Below, in pieces: positions 43,670 to 52,772 of a DNA stretch of 64,000 nucleotides. The notes beneath the pieces were generated by a model that had not been told where the DNA came from, did no database searches, and was given only the letters and a program-made list of their open reading frames with translations. Within the stretch, counting starts at the first letter, position 1. Each line of letters starts with the position of its first letter. The stretch is from Flavobacterium sp. CF136 (GTDB lineage Bacteria; Bacteroidota; Bacteroidia; Flavobacteriales; Flavobacteriaceae): the NCBI RefSeq assembly GCF_000282055.1, contig NZ_AKJZ01000012.1, forward strand, positions 1 to 64,000, in the 5' to 3' direction. The position numbers and the translations under genes were made by a program.

Positions 43670-44728
43670 TTAATATGTTTTGTTGATTAAATAAAAATCA
43701 GCCAAAACAATTGCTGCCATTGCCTCAACAATAGGCACAGCACGCGGAACCACACACGGGTCATGACGGCCTTTTCCGGTCATTGGAGTAATGTTTCCTT
43801 TATTATCTAATGAATCCTGAGTTTGCATAATAGTAGCAACCGGTTTAAAAGCTACCCTGAAATAAATATCCATACCATTACTGATTCCACCCTGAATTCC
43901 TCCTGAAAGATTCGTTTTTGTAGTTCCGTCAGGATTGTATAAATCATTATGCTCACTTCCTTTCATTTCTGAACCTGAAAAACCGCTCCCGTATTCAAAA
44001 CCTTTAACAGCATTAATAGAAAGCATTGCTTTACCTAATTCTGCGTGTAATTTATCAAAAACAGGTTCGCCTAAACCAACCGGAACATTTTGAATTACAC
44101 AAGATACAATACCTCCAACGGTATCTCCCTGTTTGCGAATATCACGAATATATTCTTCCATAATTGCTGCCGATTTTTCATCAGGACAGCGAACAGGATT
44201 ACTTTCTGTTTTTGAAAAATCCAATTCCTGATATGGCGTTTCTAAATGAATAGGTCCAACAGACGAAACGTAGGCATTAATTTTAATTTCAGGCAGCATT
44301 TGTTTTGCAATTGCACCTGCTACTACTCTGCTTGCAGTTTCTCTCGCTGAGCTTCTTCCGCCTCCGCGATAATCACGAAAACCATATTTTTGATCATATA
44401 CATAATCAGCATGACTTGGTCTGTAATTATCTTTTATATGCGAGTAATCATCTGATTTTTGATTGGTGTTTGGAATAATAAACCCTATTGGAGTCCCTGT
44501 AGTTTTTCCTTCAAAAATACCGGATAAAAACTGAACTGCATCCGGTTCTTTTCTTTGGGTTACAATTGCTGACTGCCCTGGTTTTCTTCTGGACATTTCA
44601 ACTTCAATTGCTTCAAAATCAAGCTGAATTCCAGATGGACAACCATCAATTATTCCGCCTAAAGCTTCCCCATGAGATTCTCCAAATGTGGTAACTTTAT
44701 ATAGTGTGCCGTAGCTATTTCCTGCCAT
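43670..44728 (-). CDS. aroC: Chorismate synthase
   Basis: A 352-residue FMN-dependent enzyme forming chorismate from EPSP, the last shared step of aromatic amino acid synthesis. It has [16 protein letters not shown], the SRRKPGQS loop, the phosphate-binding [15 protein letters not shown] and the C-terminal [18 protein letters not shown]. Length is typical. TACATTTG, a -7-like box, is on the minus strand at 44745-44752, 17 bases before the ATG. It is followed by the symporter gene on the same strand. Certain. Confidence 0.98.
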   Translation of the reverse strand: MAGNSYGTLYKVTTFGESHGEALGGIIDGCPSGIQLDFEAIEVEMSRRKPGQSAIVTQRKEPDAVQFLSGIFEGKTTGTPIGFIIPNTNQKSDDYSHIKDNYRPSHADYVYDQKYGFRDYRGGGRSSARETASRVVAGAIAKQMLPEIKINAYVSSVGPIHLETPYQELDFSKTESNPVRCPDEKSAAIMEEYIRDIRKQGDTVGGIVSCVIQNVPVGLGEPVFDKLHAELGKAMLSINAVKGFEYGSGFSGSEMKGSEHNDLYNPDGTTKTNLSGGIQGGISNGMDIYFRVAFKPVATIMQTQDSLDNKGNITPMTGKGRHDPCVVPRAVPIVEAMAAIVLADFYLINKTY

Positions 44729-44915
44729 TATAATTAGTTTTGAGCAAATGTAAGTTTTATGAATTAAATTAAAAAATTTAAAATTAGTATTATTAACTAA
44801 AGATTAACTTGTTTAAAATCACAATTTATTAAAATCAAAGCCAAATTGATAACCTTTTGATAAAGCAAAACCAATTTGAGTTTACTTTATTTGTTTAACT
44901 TCAAATTAAGAAAAA

Positions 44916-45734
44916 TTGAAAAAAAGAAATGTCGAATTGGTCATCATTTCCGATGTGCATTTAGGTACATATGGCAGTCATGCCAAAGAGTTAAACAACT
45001 ACCTTTCAAGCATTAAACCAAAAACATTAGTTTTAAATGGTGACATTATTGATGCCTGGCAATTTAGAAAATCATACTTCCCTAAATCACATTTAAAAGT
45101 CATTCAACGAATAATTGGAATGGCTACTAAAGGCACAAAAGTGTATTATATTACCGGAAATCACGATGAGATTCTAAGAAAATTTAGCGACATGAACATG
45201 GGTAATTTTGCCTTGGTTGATAAATTGATACTGGAATTAGACGACAAAAAAGCATGGATTTTTCACGGAGATGTTTTTGATGCATCTGTACAACACTCTA
45301 AATGGATAGCAAAATTAGGCGGTTTAGGTTATGATTATTTAATTTTAACAAACCGATTGGTAAATTGGTTTTTATCCAAATTAGGAAGAGAACCGTATTC
45401 ATTTTCTAAAAAAATAAAAGCCAGTGTAAAAAAGGCTGTCAAATTTATTTCTGATTTCGAAACTACAGCTACTGATTTAGCAATCGAAAAAAAATATGAT
45501 TATGTGATTTGCGGACATATTCATGAACCAAAAATTATTACAAAAGAAAACAAACATGGCTCCACTTTATACTTAAATTCCGGAGACTGGGTTGAAAACC
45601 TAACCGCTTTGGAATATCATAAAAAACGATGGAAGTTAGTTTCATATTCAGAAATGAACATTACCGAAGAAGAAAATCTTTTTGAAATGGAAGATATTTT
45701 AACTTCACAATTAATTACTTCAATTATTAAATAA
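44916..45734 (+). CDS. LpxH-like metallophosphoesterase
   Basis: A 272-residue calcineurin-like phosphoesterase from a TTG start. Metal ligands are D13 and H15 (SDVHLG), D43 (NGDIID), N82-H83-D84 (GNHDE), H117 (FHGD), and a C-terminal CGHIHEP. The family includes UDP-2,3-diacylglucosamine diphosphatases (LpxH, lipid A synthesis) and close paralogues of unknown substrate. I cannot separate these by eye, and other lpx genes are not adjacent. It is cytoplasmic or membrane-associated with no signal peptide. Confidence 0.85.
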   Translation: MKKRNVELVIISDVHLGTYGSHAKELNNYLSSIKPKTLVLNGDIIDAWQFRKSYFPKSHLKVIQRIIGMATKGTKVYYITGNHDEILRKFSDMNMGNFALVDKLILELDDKKAWIFHGDVFDASVQHSKWIAKLGGLGYDYLILTNRLVNWFLSKLGREPYSFSKKIKASVKKAVKFISDFETTATDLAIEKKYDYVICGHIHEPKIITKENKHGSTLYLNSGDWVENLTALEYHKKRWKLVSYSEMNITEEENLFEMEDILTSQLITSIIK

Positions 45735-45889
45735 ATGACAACACATTAATTATAAATACATTATAATTAGTTTAGTCTTCCTTCATTTATAAAATTATAT
45801 TTTAGTGTAAATTATATAACAATTTTAAATAATATTATACGTTTATACATAACAGTAATTGTAATTTTGAAAAAATTAATAACCATTTT

Positions 45890-46387
45890 ATGAAAAAAAT
45901 TATTTTATCAGCCTTTATGCTACTAGGCTTAGCATTTTCGGCACAATCACAAGAAATTGCTAAAAATGCTCTGGGTTTACGTTTAGGAGACAACAACGGA
46001 TTTGGAGGAGAAATATCTTACCAAAGAGGTCTGTCTCAAAAGAACAGACTAGAGTTTGATTTAGGATGGAGAGACAGCAGGGATATAGACGCTATTAAAG
46101 GCGTTGTACTTTATCAATGGGTTTGGAACATTGATGGTGGTTTCAACTGGTACGCTGGTGTTGGTGGTGGTTTAGCTGCTTGGGATGACAATCATTATTA
46201 CGACAATAATGATTATGACCATAATGGTGTGTATGTTTTTGCCGCTGGTGATATTGGTATAGAATATGGTTTTGACAAAGTGCCTATTTTATTATCATTA
46301 GACGCAAGACCAGAGATTGGATCAGGATATTATAATGATGATAACTTTGGATTTGACGTTGGTTTAGGAGTTAAATTTAAATTCTAA
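45890..46387 (+). CDS. Small outer-membrane beta-barrel-like protein
   Basis: A 165-residue exported protein with a clear signal peptide (about 1-20, ending SAQSQ). The mature part has alternating strands rich in Gly, Tyr and Asp, with an Asp/Asn/Tyr-rich stretch DDNHYYDNNDYDHNG (about 102-116) and a terminal aromatic residue (GVKFKF) typical of outer-membrane barrels. No known family is recognised. The Asp-rich loop could bind divalent metals. A TAATTTTG box lies at 45862-45869. Confidence 0.75.
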   Translation: MKKIILSAFMLLGLAFSAQSQEIAKNALGLRLGDNNGFGGEISYQRGLSQKNRLEFDLGWRDSRDIDAIKGVVLYQWVWNIDGGFNWYAGVGGGLAAWDDNHYYDNNDYDHNGVYVFAAGDIGIEYGFDKVPILLSLDARPEIGSGYYNDDNFGFDVGLGVKFKF

Positions 46388-46410
46388 AATTCAAAATCAT
46401 CTTACTTTAT

Positions 46411-46450
46411 AAAAAAAATCCTGTCACTTCAAAAACGACAGGATTTTTTT
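46411..46450. terminator. Bidirectional terminator
   Basis: AAAAATCCTGTC and GACAGGATTTTT form a 12-bp or longer stem between convergent genes, with T-runs on both strands. Confidence 0.88.
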
Positions 46451-46874
46451 ATTTAATTACGATTTCTTTTTTCGAATGTATCCTTACAACTGTATAAGGA
46501 TAAGAGATCACCTGAGTTACCATAGCATCCGGCGAAGGATTATTTTCTTTTATAGTAATTATAATATTCTTATCAGTCTCTTCCACCTTTTCAACTCCTA
46601 TCGAATATCCTCCTGAATTCTTCTCTCCCATATTCAAAATTACATAATTTGAATTACTGATATCTGACTGCTTCATTTTATCTTTTAAAAGCGGGTCATT
46701 TTCCAGCATTTTAATTTCATTGGGTTCACTCAGGATTTCAAAAAATTTAATATTTCCGCCTCCGTCAGATTGCTCCGTTAAAATTTCATATAATCCTTTT
46801 GAATCTGATGTTTTTTTTGTCCCGCTACAGGAAGCCAGAACTATGACTATTAAAACCAAAATTATTTTTTTCAT
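46449..46874 (-). CDS. PrcB C-terminal domain lipoprotein
   Basis: A 141-residue lipoprotein (LASC lipobox, cysteine 16). The C-terminal half (about 75-140) matches the PrcB_C domain seen in a spirochaete protease complex: NSGGYSIGVEKVEE, then ITIKENNPSPDAMVTQVISY and PYTVVRI. It is likely anchored to a membrane facing the periplasm. The PrcA protease partner is not adjacent, so its role here is unknown. It is 27 bases downstream of the bshA stop on the same strand and could be co-transcribed with it. Confidence 0.82.
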   Translation of the reverse strand: MKKIILVLIVIVLASCSGTKKTSDSKGLYEILTEQSDGGGNIKFFEILSEPNEIKMLENDPLLKDKMKQSDISNSNYVILNMGEKNSGGYSIGVEKVEETDKNIIITIKENNPSPDAMVTQVISYPYTVVRIHSKKEIVIK

Positions 46875-46901
46875 TTCCTTCTATTTTAAAGTTAAAAACT
46901 T

Positions 46902-48038
46902 CTAATTTTTATAATCATCTATTGCTCTCTGATATAACGCTTCATATATTGGTAATATGTTTTTAATATCGAATTTTTTTGCAACTTCTAAAGCATTGTT
47001 TTTAAACTCATTTAAAACTGCATCATCTTTAAGGATTTTAATCGCATTTGAAGCCATTTCATCAACATCTCCAACATTACTTAAATATCCTGAAAAACCA
47101 TCAAAATTTACTTCCGGCAAACCACCGGAATTACTCGAAATTACCGGAACCCCACAGGCCATAGCTTCTAAGGCTGCCAAACCAAAACTTTCTGTTTCTG
47201 ATGGGAGTAAAAATAAATCGGTCAAAAGTAAAATTTTATCAATTTCATTACTGTTTCCAAAGAAAATTACCTTATCATGAATTCCTAATTCCTGGCATAA
47301 AATTTCAGCTTTTTCTTTTTCAGGACCATCACCGACCATCATTAATTTTGCCGGCATTGCTTTTTGGATATTATAGAAAATCTTAATAATATCCGAAATG
47401 CGTTTCACTTTTCTAAAGTTACTTATATGCGTAACAATACGTTCATTTTCTTTTGCCATCACAGAGCGGTGACAAGGTGCTAACGGATCTTTTTTAACTT
47501 TATCCAGCTCGATAAAATTTGGAATTACCTTTATTTTATTCTTGATTTTAAATAATTTCAATGTATCATCTTTCAAACTCTGTGAAACCGAAGTTACATA
47601 ATCTGATTTATTGATACTAAAAGTCACAGCAGGTTTATAAAACGGGTGATTTCCAACCAGAGTAATATCCGTTCCGTGAAGCGTAGTAATCATTGGCAGA
47701 TTAATTCCTTCATTTTTCAGCATTTGTTTCGCCATATAACCTGCATAAGCGTGTGGAATTGCATAATGCACATGAAGAACTTCAATCTTGTATAATTTCA
47801 CCATATCAACCAATTTACTGGATAATGCCAATTCGTAAGGCTGATAATGAAAAAGAGGATATTCCGGAACGTTTACTTCGTGATAGTGTACATTCGGATT
47901 TAAAAGTGCCAACCGTACAGGCTGACTATAAGTAATAAAATGGATTTCGTGTCCGCGTCTGGCTAATTCAAGGCCTAATTCTGTGGCTACTACCCCACTA
48001 CCGCCAAAAGTCGGATAACAAACTATTGCTATTTTCAT
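46902..48038 (-). CDS. bshA: BshA: N-acetyl-alpha-D-glucosaminyl L-malate synthase
   Basis: A 378-residue GT4 glycosyltransferase that joins UDP-GlcNAc to L-malate, the first step of bacillithiol synthesis. It has the BshA N-terminus MKIAIVCYPTFGGSGVVATELG, HVHYAIPHAYAGYMAKQML, a TTLHGTDITLVGNHPFY loop and the GT4 ESFGLAALEAMACGVPVISS segment (E-x7-E nucleotide-binding motif). BshB and BshC genes are not in this window. It indicates that the organism uses bacillithiol as a low-molecular-weight thiol, as expected for Flavobacterium. Confidence 0.95.
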   Translation of the reverse strand: MKIAIVCYPTFGGSGVVATELGLELARRGHEIHFITYSQPVRLALLNPNVHYHEVNVPEYPLFHYQPYELALSSKLVDMVKLYKIEVLHVHYAIPHAYAGYMAKQMLKNEGINLPMITTLHGTDITLVGNHPFYKPAVTFSINKSDYVTSVSQSLKDDTLKLFKIKNKIKVIPNFIELDKVKKDPLAPCHRSVMAKENERIVTHISNFRKVKRISDIIKIFYNIQKAMPAKLMMVGDGPEKEKAEILCQELGIHDKVIFFGNSNEIDKILLLTDLFLLPSETESFGLAALEAMACGVPVISSNSGGLPEVNFDGFSGYLSNVGDVDEMASNAIKILKDDAVLNEFKNNALEVAKKFDIKNILPIYEALYQRAIDDYKN

Positions 48039-48244
48039 GTATTAAATTTAGTACTACGAAAGTACTCAAAAATAGCGTTTAATTAAAGCTTTGGATTGTT
48101 AGATTTTTTGTAAATCTTTAGATTTATCTGACTATTAAAATCTGATTATATCTGTAATATTAATCGAGTTAAAGCAATTACAACTCCTGATTCATAACTT
48201 ATATTGATACTTTTTATAAGGAGCAGAAACAATAATTTTCAAAA

Positions 48245-48340
48245 GAACCACCTGTCCCGCTGTCCGCTGTATCTTTTATGGCAAACCCCGCCATAAAAGG
48301 ATATCACTCCCATCGAGGCTAGATTAGAGGTTTTCGCTTT
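48245..48340. repeat. Second copy of dispersed TATCTTTT-hairpin-AAAAGGAT repeat
   Basis: The 320-base gap 48039-48358 holds AACCACCTGTCCCGCTGTCC then GCTGTATC, and a perfect 10-bp inverted repeat CTTTTATGGC/GCCATAAAAG (48273-48299), then GATATCACTCCCATCGAGGC. Its layout matches the element at 32927-33015, with a different hairpin loop sequence. The rest of the gap is AT-rich with nothing I recognise. Confidence 0.65.
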
Positions 48341-48358
48341 TTAAAGTAAAAAAAAGTA

Positions 48359-49264
48359 TTACTTATATAGTTCATAAAAGTTCATATAAATATTACCTGT
48401 CTCACTAGCTTTTCTCCTTTTTTTCAATAACAGATCTGGAAACGAAACTCTATTGTCCAAAATTGCCATAATATCAACACCATCCATAATTATTATAGAT
48501 TGAAAGTGAGGAGAAATTGCCTCTGTAGTTACACCGTCCATTGTAATGAGCAAACCTGCTGCAGTTTTAAACTTAGATTCAACTTTGTAACAAAAAGTTG
48601 CCAAATCAGTTCGACTAACTTCAACTTTCCATTTTGCTTCCAAAAGAAAATCAGTATTTTGAAAAGTAAAAGCCCCATCAATTTGCTCGCCATGAATTTT
48701 AAAAGAACCTTTAGGATCTAAGTCATAAAGCATAAATAGATCATATAGAAATTTTTCAAATTGAAATCCACGTTGTTGAAAATTTGTATTCGTTGCAATT
48801 TTATTAAACGCTTCTTTTAAAATAACTAATTCACTATCTAGAGAAATGACTTTTTTTAGTTCTTGATTAGTTTTAGCTTTTCTTATTTTTGCTTCTTCTT
48901 GCTCTTTAGTTATTTCAATATATCCTTTAGTATGAGTTCTTAAATTTCTTACCGCTTCTTTGGCTTTTCTTGTTTTTGAACCATCATCATCCCAAAATTT
49001 TAAATTATCAAAATCGGTAAAATCGGTTACAGCTAACAATAAATTCATTAAATCTTGTTCATAAATATCCAAACGATTAGTCATTCTTGATATTAATTCC
49101 TTAATACTTTCCCTCTTAGTACCTTGCCAATTTATTGTACTAACAATCGTAGAATTATCAAGAACTAACTTCAAATAATCTTGTAAATTCTCTTTTTTCC
49201 AATATATTACTGCCAAAGCTTCTTTTAAAGAAAGGATAGCTTGCGGAGAAATTTTCTTTTTCAT
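48359..49264 (-). CDS. Stand-alone Mrr-like PD-(D/E)xK restriction endonuclease
   Basis: A 301-residue cytoplasmic protein. The N-terminal 120 residues are helical (LSLKEALAVIYWKKENLQDYL), followed by a charged coiled coil (about 118-155). The C-terminal nuclease domain (about 160-290) is an Mrr-like PD-(D/E)xK fold: E170, D196 in GEQIDGAF, E209 and K211 in LLEAKW, plus a final LLLKKRRKASETGNIYM segment. This layout recurs in many phyla as a lone restriction-like protein. No methyltransferase is adjacent, so it may target modified or foreign DNA. Nuclease fold is well supported; biological role is not. Confidence 0.85.
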   Translation of the reverse strand: MKKKISPQAILSLKEALAVIYWKKENLQDYLKLVLDNSTIVSTINWQGTKRESIKELISRMTNRLDIYEQDLMNLLLAVTDFTDFDNLKFWDDDGSKTRKAKEAVRNLRTHTKGYIEITKEQEEAKIRKAKTNQELKKVISLDSELVILKEAFNKIATNTNFQQRGFQFEKFLYDLFMLYDLDPKGSFKIHGEQIDGAFTFQNTDFLLEAKWKVEVSRTDLATFCYKVESKFKTAAGLLITMDGVTTEAISPHFQSIIIMDGVDIMAILDNRVSFPDLLLKKRRKASETGNIYMNFYELYK

Positions 49265-49364
49265 TTAAAAAATATCAATTATAATTTTATACTAATTAGA
49301 GCTTATCAAAAAAAAAGGCATAAAATCTAAATTTCATGCCTATCAAATATAATATAAATTTCTC

Positions 49365-49847
49365 TTAGAAAAACCTGCTATGCCAGCTATCAGCCGCAGG
49401 AACTTCCCATGATTCGTTAAACTCTTCAATATTATTTACCAGATTATTAAAAACAATCGTATTCTCCGATACTGATTTATCTTTAACCATTTTCTTAAAA
49501 TCTATTAATGGTTTGTGTGCGATATGTTCACCAAGTTTAAAAGTAACATTCATTTTATCCAACAAATCAACGTTGTATTTTTTCTCTAAACTCTGGATAA
49601 ATTCAACCGAACTATCAATAGAACAACCCGTCGCTGCCTGCACATCCTGATTTACAGCCAAAATAATAAATCGGTTGTATTTTAATAAATATGAAGCTTC
49701 TAAACTTGTTCCGTGTGCAGCCCAGCCTTCAATAAAAGATTTTAGATCAGACTCTATTTCAGAAAATTCTTCCTCAGAAAATTTTCTGTTCGATTGGTAA
49801 ATCCAGATTCTGGATTCACCAGGTAAATTTTCAAAAGGTACGTACAT
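49365..49847 (-). CDS. Conserved flavobacterial protein, often mislabelled ABC transporter ATPase
   Basis: A 160-residue cytoplasmic protein beginning MYVPFENLPGESRIWIYQSN, with a C-terminal NESWEVPAADSWHSRFF. It has no Walker A, Walker B or ABC signature, so the 'ABC transporter ATPase' name seen on homologues is not supported. Length and overall sequence suggest a compact alpha/beta domain. It is preceded by the AATCTAAAATC leader repeat shared with pdxH and rnz. Nothing in the neighbourhood suggests a role. Confidence 0.75.
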   Translation of the reverse strand: MYVPFENLPGESRIWIYQSNRKFSEEEFSEIESDLKSFIEGWAAHGTSLEASYLLKYNRFIILAVNQDVQAATGCSIDSSVEFIQSLEKKYNVDLLDKMNVTFKLGEHIAHKPLIDFKKMVKDKSVSENTIVFNNLVNNIEEFNESWEVPAADSWHSRFF

Positions 49848-49852
49848 TTTAA

Positions 49853-49883
49853 TTTTAGATTATAGATTGTTGATTTTAGATTG
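49853..49883. repeat. AT-rich dispersed leader repeat
   Basis: TTTTAGATTATAGATTGTTG followed by ATTTTAGATTG, nearly identical to the block at 6754-6784 and similar to 5787-5810, each just upstream of a start codon on the minus strand. Confidence 0.6.
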
Positions 49884-49942
49884 CAGGATTTAAAAGTTTC
49901 TGGTTTCAGGCTAAAAAACCTTTACACCTTAAGATCTTTTAA

Positions 49943-50545
49943 TTATTGCTTTTCTAATTTTGTAAGAATTTTAAAATATCTGAATTCTTTAGCTTTTGAA
50001 TCAAATAATTCAATTTCAGTATAACTTATTTTAAGTTTATCTTTTTTCTTTATATCATTGTTAGTCAACAAAGGAGCCGTGTCAAAGTAGGTTAATAAAA
50101 GAAAGCTGTACTTCCTTCCGTTTTGATCTTTCACCTGCAAAGTAATGAACTGTTCTGATTGAATGTCAATTACTTCACCTAAAATAAAAGCATCTTCTTT
50201 ATCATCTGCAATTTCATCTTTAGAATTTTTCCCTAGTTCCATAATCATATTAGGACAAAAGGCAAGCATTTTTAAAGCTACGGTTTCTCCCAATTTTCCC
50301 ATTCCATCAGTATCGTTAAATTTTTCTTTTTCCTCACTATTCAATTCAGACTTATGATCGGAATAACTTTTAATTATACATATACCAACATTCCTTTTTA
50401 GTTCATCACCTGATAAATTTGGTTCTTTAACTTTTTTGGCATCTAAACATTCACAGGTTTCTTTTGCGATAAGATCTAAACCACCACTTTGAGAATAGGT
50501 GTTAGCAAAACACATTAAAATAAAGAACAAAAATATTTTTTTCAT
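49943..50545 (-). CDS. Secreted hypothetical protein
   Basis: A 200-residue exported protein with a signal peptide ending near TYSQS (about residue 19). The mature N-terminus has an ETCECLDAKKV cysteine pair and a further C56, then a C-terminal domain of strands (about 115-200). Its start codon shares one base with the stop of the upstream Fe-S protein gene (a TAATG-type overlap), so the two are likely translationally coupled. No named family recognised; function unknown. Confidence 0.75.
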   Translation of the reverse strand: MKKIFLFFILMCFANTYSQSGGLDLIAKETCECLDAKKVKEPNLSGDELKRNVGICIIKSYSDHKSELNSEEKEKFNDTDGMGKLGETVALKMLAFCPNMIMELGKNSKDEIADDKEDAFILGEVIDIQSEQFITLQVKDQNGRKYSFLLLTYFDTAPLLTNNDIKKKDKLKISYTEIELFDSKAKEFRYFKILTKLEKQ

Positions 50546-51336
50546 TATAAATCCTGTGCGTTTGCGATTAATTCAGCAATGTCCATCACTTTAACCTGTC
50601 CTTCTTTTTCCTGATGTTTAATACCATCTGTCAACATTGTATTACAGAAAGGACAACCTGCGGCAATAATGTCCGGTTTAGTTTCAAGAGCATCTTCAGT
50701 TCTTTCAACATTCACCTCTTTGTTTCCTGGCTCAGCATCTTTAAACATTTGTGCACCACCGGCACCACAACATAATCCATTTGCTTTAGAACGCTTCATT
50801 TCGACTAACTCAACATCCAATTTTTGAATTAGATCCCTTGGTGCTTCATAAACTTTATTAGCTCTTCCTAAATAACAAGGGTCGTGAAAAGTGATACGTT
50901 TTCCTTTAAATTGTCCGCCTTCAACGGTTAATCTGCCATCATCAATTAATGATTTTAAAAATTCCGTATGATGAATTACATCATATTTACCTCCCAATTC
51001 AGGATATTCATTTTTCAAAGTATTAAAACAATGCGGACATGCAGTAACTATCTTTTTTGCTTCATATGCATTCAGGACCTCAATATTCATCATAGCCTGC
51101 ATTTGAAACAAAAACTCATTTCCTGCACGTTTTGCAGGATCACCAGTACAACTTTCTTCGGTACCAAGAACAGCAAAAGAAACGTTTGTACGATTTAAAA
51201 TACGTACAAATGCTTTTGTAATTTTCTTCGCTCTATCATCAAAACTTCCTGCACAACCCACCCAGAATAAAACTTCCGGCTGTTTTCCTTCGGCAAGCAT
51301 TTCGGCCATTGTTGGTACTACTAAACTTTCTGACAT
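50545..51336 (-). CDS. CCG-domain Fe-S oxidoreductase subunit
   Basis: A 263-residue protein with two cysteine-rich (CCG) domains of the heterodisulfide reductase/GlcF type. Motifs include FWVGCAGSFDDR, TACPHCFNTLKNEYP, HDPCYLGRANKVYEAP, GLCCGAGGAQMF and AAGCPFCNTML. Such subunits bind an unusual [4Fe-4S] cluster and transfer electrons from a partner, here probably the membrane ferredoxin-like protein encoded upstream, 93 bases away on the same strand. The substrate (heterodisulfide, glycolate or lactate-type acids) cannot be assigned. Confidence 0.88.
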   Translation of the reverse strand: MSESLVVPTMAEMLAEGKQPEVLFWVGCAGSFDDRAKKITKAFVRILNRTNVSFAVLGTEESCTGDPAKRAGNEFLFQMQAMMNIEVLNAYEAKKIVTACPHCFNTLKNEYPELGGKYDVIHHTEFLKSLIDDGRLTVEGGQFKGKRITFHDPCYLGRANKVYEAPRDLIQKLDVELVEMKRSKANGLCCGAGGAQMFKDAEPGNKEVNVERTEDALETKPDIIAAGCPFCNTMLTDGIKHQEKEGQVKVMDIAELIANAQDL

Positions 51337-51429
51337 TTTCTCTCTATTTCGTTTAAAGTTTAAAGTTCAAAGTCTCATGTTTTTAATCTGAAATCTGAAT
51401 CTTAATTTATTCCTGAGAATTTTTAATTA

Positions 51430-52767
51430 TTAATTCTCATTCTTCCAATTCAATCTGTCCTGTTGATTGTATTGCCAAGGTGCTCCATTATTTTCGATAT
51501 TAGTCATCATCGCATTTAATGACATAGGTGCCGCACTTTGTTCCATTACTAAATAACGGCGCATATCCATAATAATAGACAACGGACTAATATTTACCGG
51601 GCATTCTTCTACACAGGCATTACATGACGTACATGCCCATAATTCTTCAGGCGTAATGTAATTGTTCAGTAATGTTTTATTATCCGGAACAAAAACACCT
51701 TTATTTACATCTATATTTTTTCCTACTTCCTCCAAACGGTCTCTTGTATCCATCATAATCTTACGGGGAGACAGTTTTTTACCTGTTTGATTTGCGGGAC
51801 ACGATGATGTGCAACGCCCACATTCTGTACACGTATAAGCGTTTAATAATTGTACCCAGTTTAAATCCTGAACATCACTTGCCCCAAATTTTGCAGGAGC
51901 AGCATTTTCATCAACCGGAGCAGCAGCAAACGGATCAGCGTTAGGATCCATCATTAATTTTACTTCTTTGGTAACTGAGTCTAAATTATCAAATTGTCCC
52001 TGTGGTTTCAAATTGGCAAAATAGGTATTTGGAAAAGCCAAAAGAATATGCAGATGTTTTGAAAAATACAGGTAATTCATAAAAATCAAAATCCCCGTAA
52101 TATGCAGCCACCAAAAAGCTTCTGATAATAACATAACCAACTCATTTGACATTCCGTTAAAAATCGGTGCAATGAATTGACTCACTGGAAAACTCCCTGC
52201 TTTTATAAAATGTGAAAATCCTCCGGGAACATTTTGCAAATGCAAGTCTGAAGCATTCATCAATAAAAACAAAGTCATTAAAACCATCTCAAAATACAAG
52301 ATGTAATTGGCATCACTTTTAGGAAATCCATCCAGATCACGATTAATAAACCTTTTTAATCTGACAATATTTCTTCTTATCCAGAAAGTAGTTACAGCTG
52401 CCAGAACCAAAAGTGCCAAAATCTCAAAAGAAGCAATCAGAACATTATAAACTACTCCTAAGTAAGGTGCAAAAACTCTGTGTGTTCCAAATAAACCATC
52501 GATAATAATTTCCAGTAATTCAATATTAATGATAATAAAACCCAGGTAAACGACAATATGCAAAATTCCGGCAACAGGACGTTTTACCATTTTTGACTGC
52601 CCAAGAGCAATCATAGCCATGTTTTTCCAACGTGCTTTAGGGTTATCTTTTCTATCAACATCCACTCCTAAATTGATGTTTCGAATGATTTTTTTAACAC
52701 TGGATGCAAAAAAACCGAAACCTGCTATCAGAAGTATAGCGAATAAAATATTATCTAAATAATTCAT
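51430..52767 (-). CDS. Membrane 4Fe-4S electron-transfer protein
   Basis: A 445-residue protein with about five membrane helices (residues 5-250), followed by a domain with two [4Fe-4S] motifs, CTECGRCTSSCP (about 312-323) and CTSCNACVEECP (about 378-389). This is the layout of quinone-linked heterodisulfide-reductase-like (HdrE plus HdrD N-terminus) or GlpC-type subunits. With the downstream CCG protein it probably forms a membrane complex transferring electrons between a soluble donor and the quinone pool. The cognate dehydrogenase is not adjacent. Confidence 0.88.
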   Translation of the reverse strand: MNYLDNILFAILLIAGFGFFASSVKKIIRNINLGVDVDRKDNPKARWKNMAMIALGQSKMVKRPVAGILHIVVYLGFIIINIELLEIIIDGLFGTHRVFAPYLGVVYNVLIASFEILALLVLAAVTTFWIRRNIVRLKRFINRDLDGFPKSDANYILYFEMVLMTLFLLMNASDLHLQNVPGGFSHFIKAGSFPVSQFIAPIFNGMSNELVMLLSEAFWWLHITGILIFMNYLYFSKHLHILLAFPNTYFANLKPQGQFDNLDSVTKEVKLMMDPNADPFAAAPVDENAAPAKFGASDVQDLNWVQLLNAYTCTECGRCTSSCPANQTGKKLSPRKIMMDTRDRLEEVGKNIDVNKGVFVPDNKTLLNNYITPEELWACTSCNACVEECPVNISPLSIIMDMRRYLVMEQSAAPMSLNAMMTNIENNGAPWQYNQQDRLNWKNEN

Positions 52768-52772
52768 TCCTT

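Noticed and set aside
49365..49847. ABC transporter ATPase label
   Set aside because: No Walker A, Walker B or ABC signature is present.
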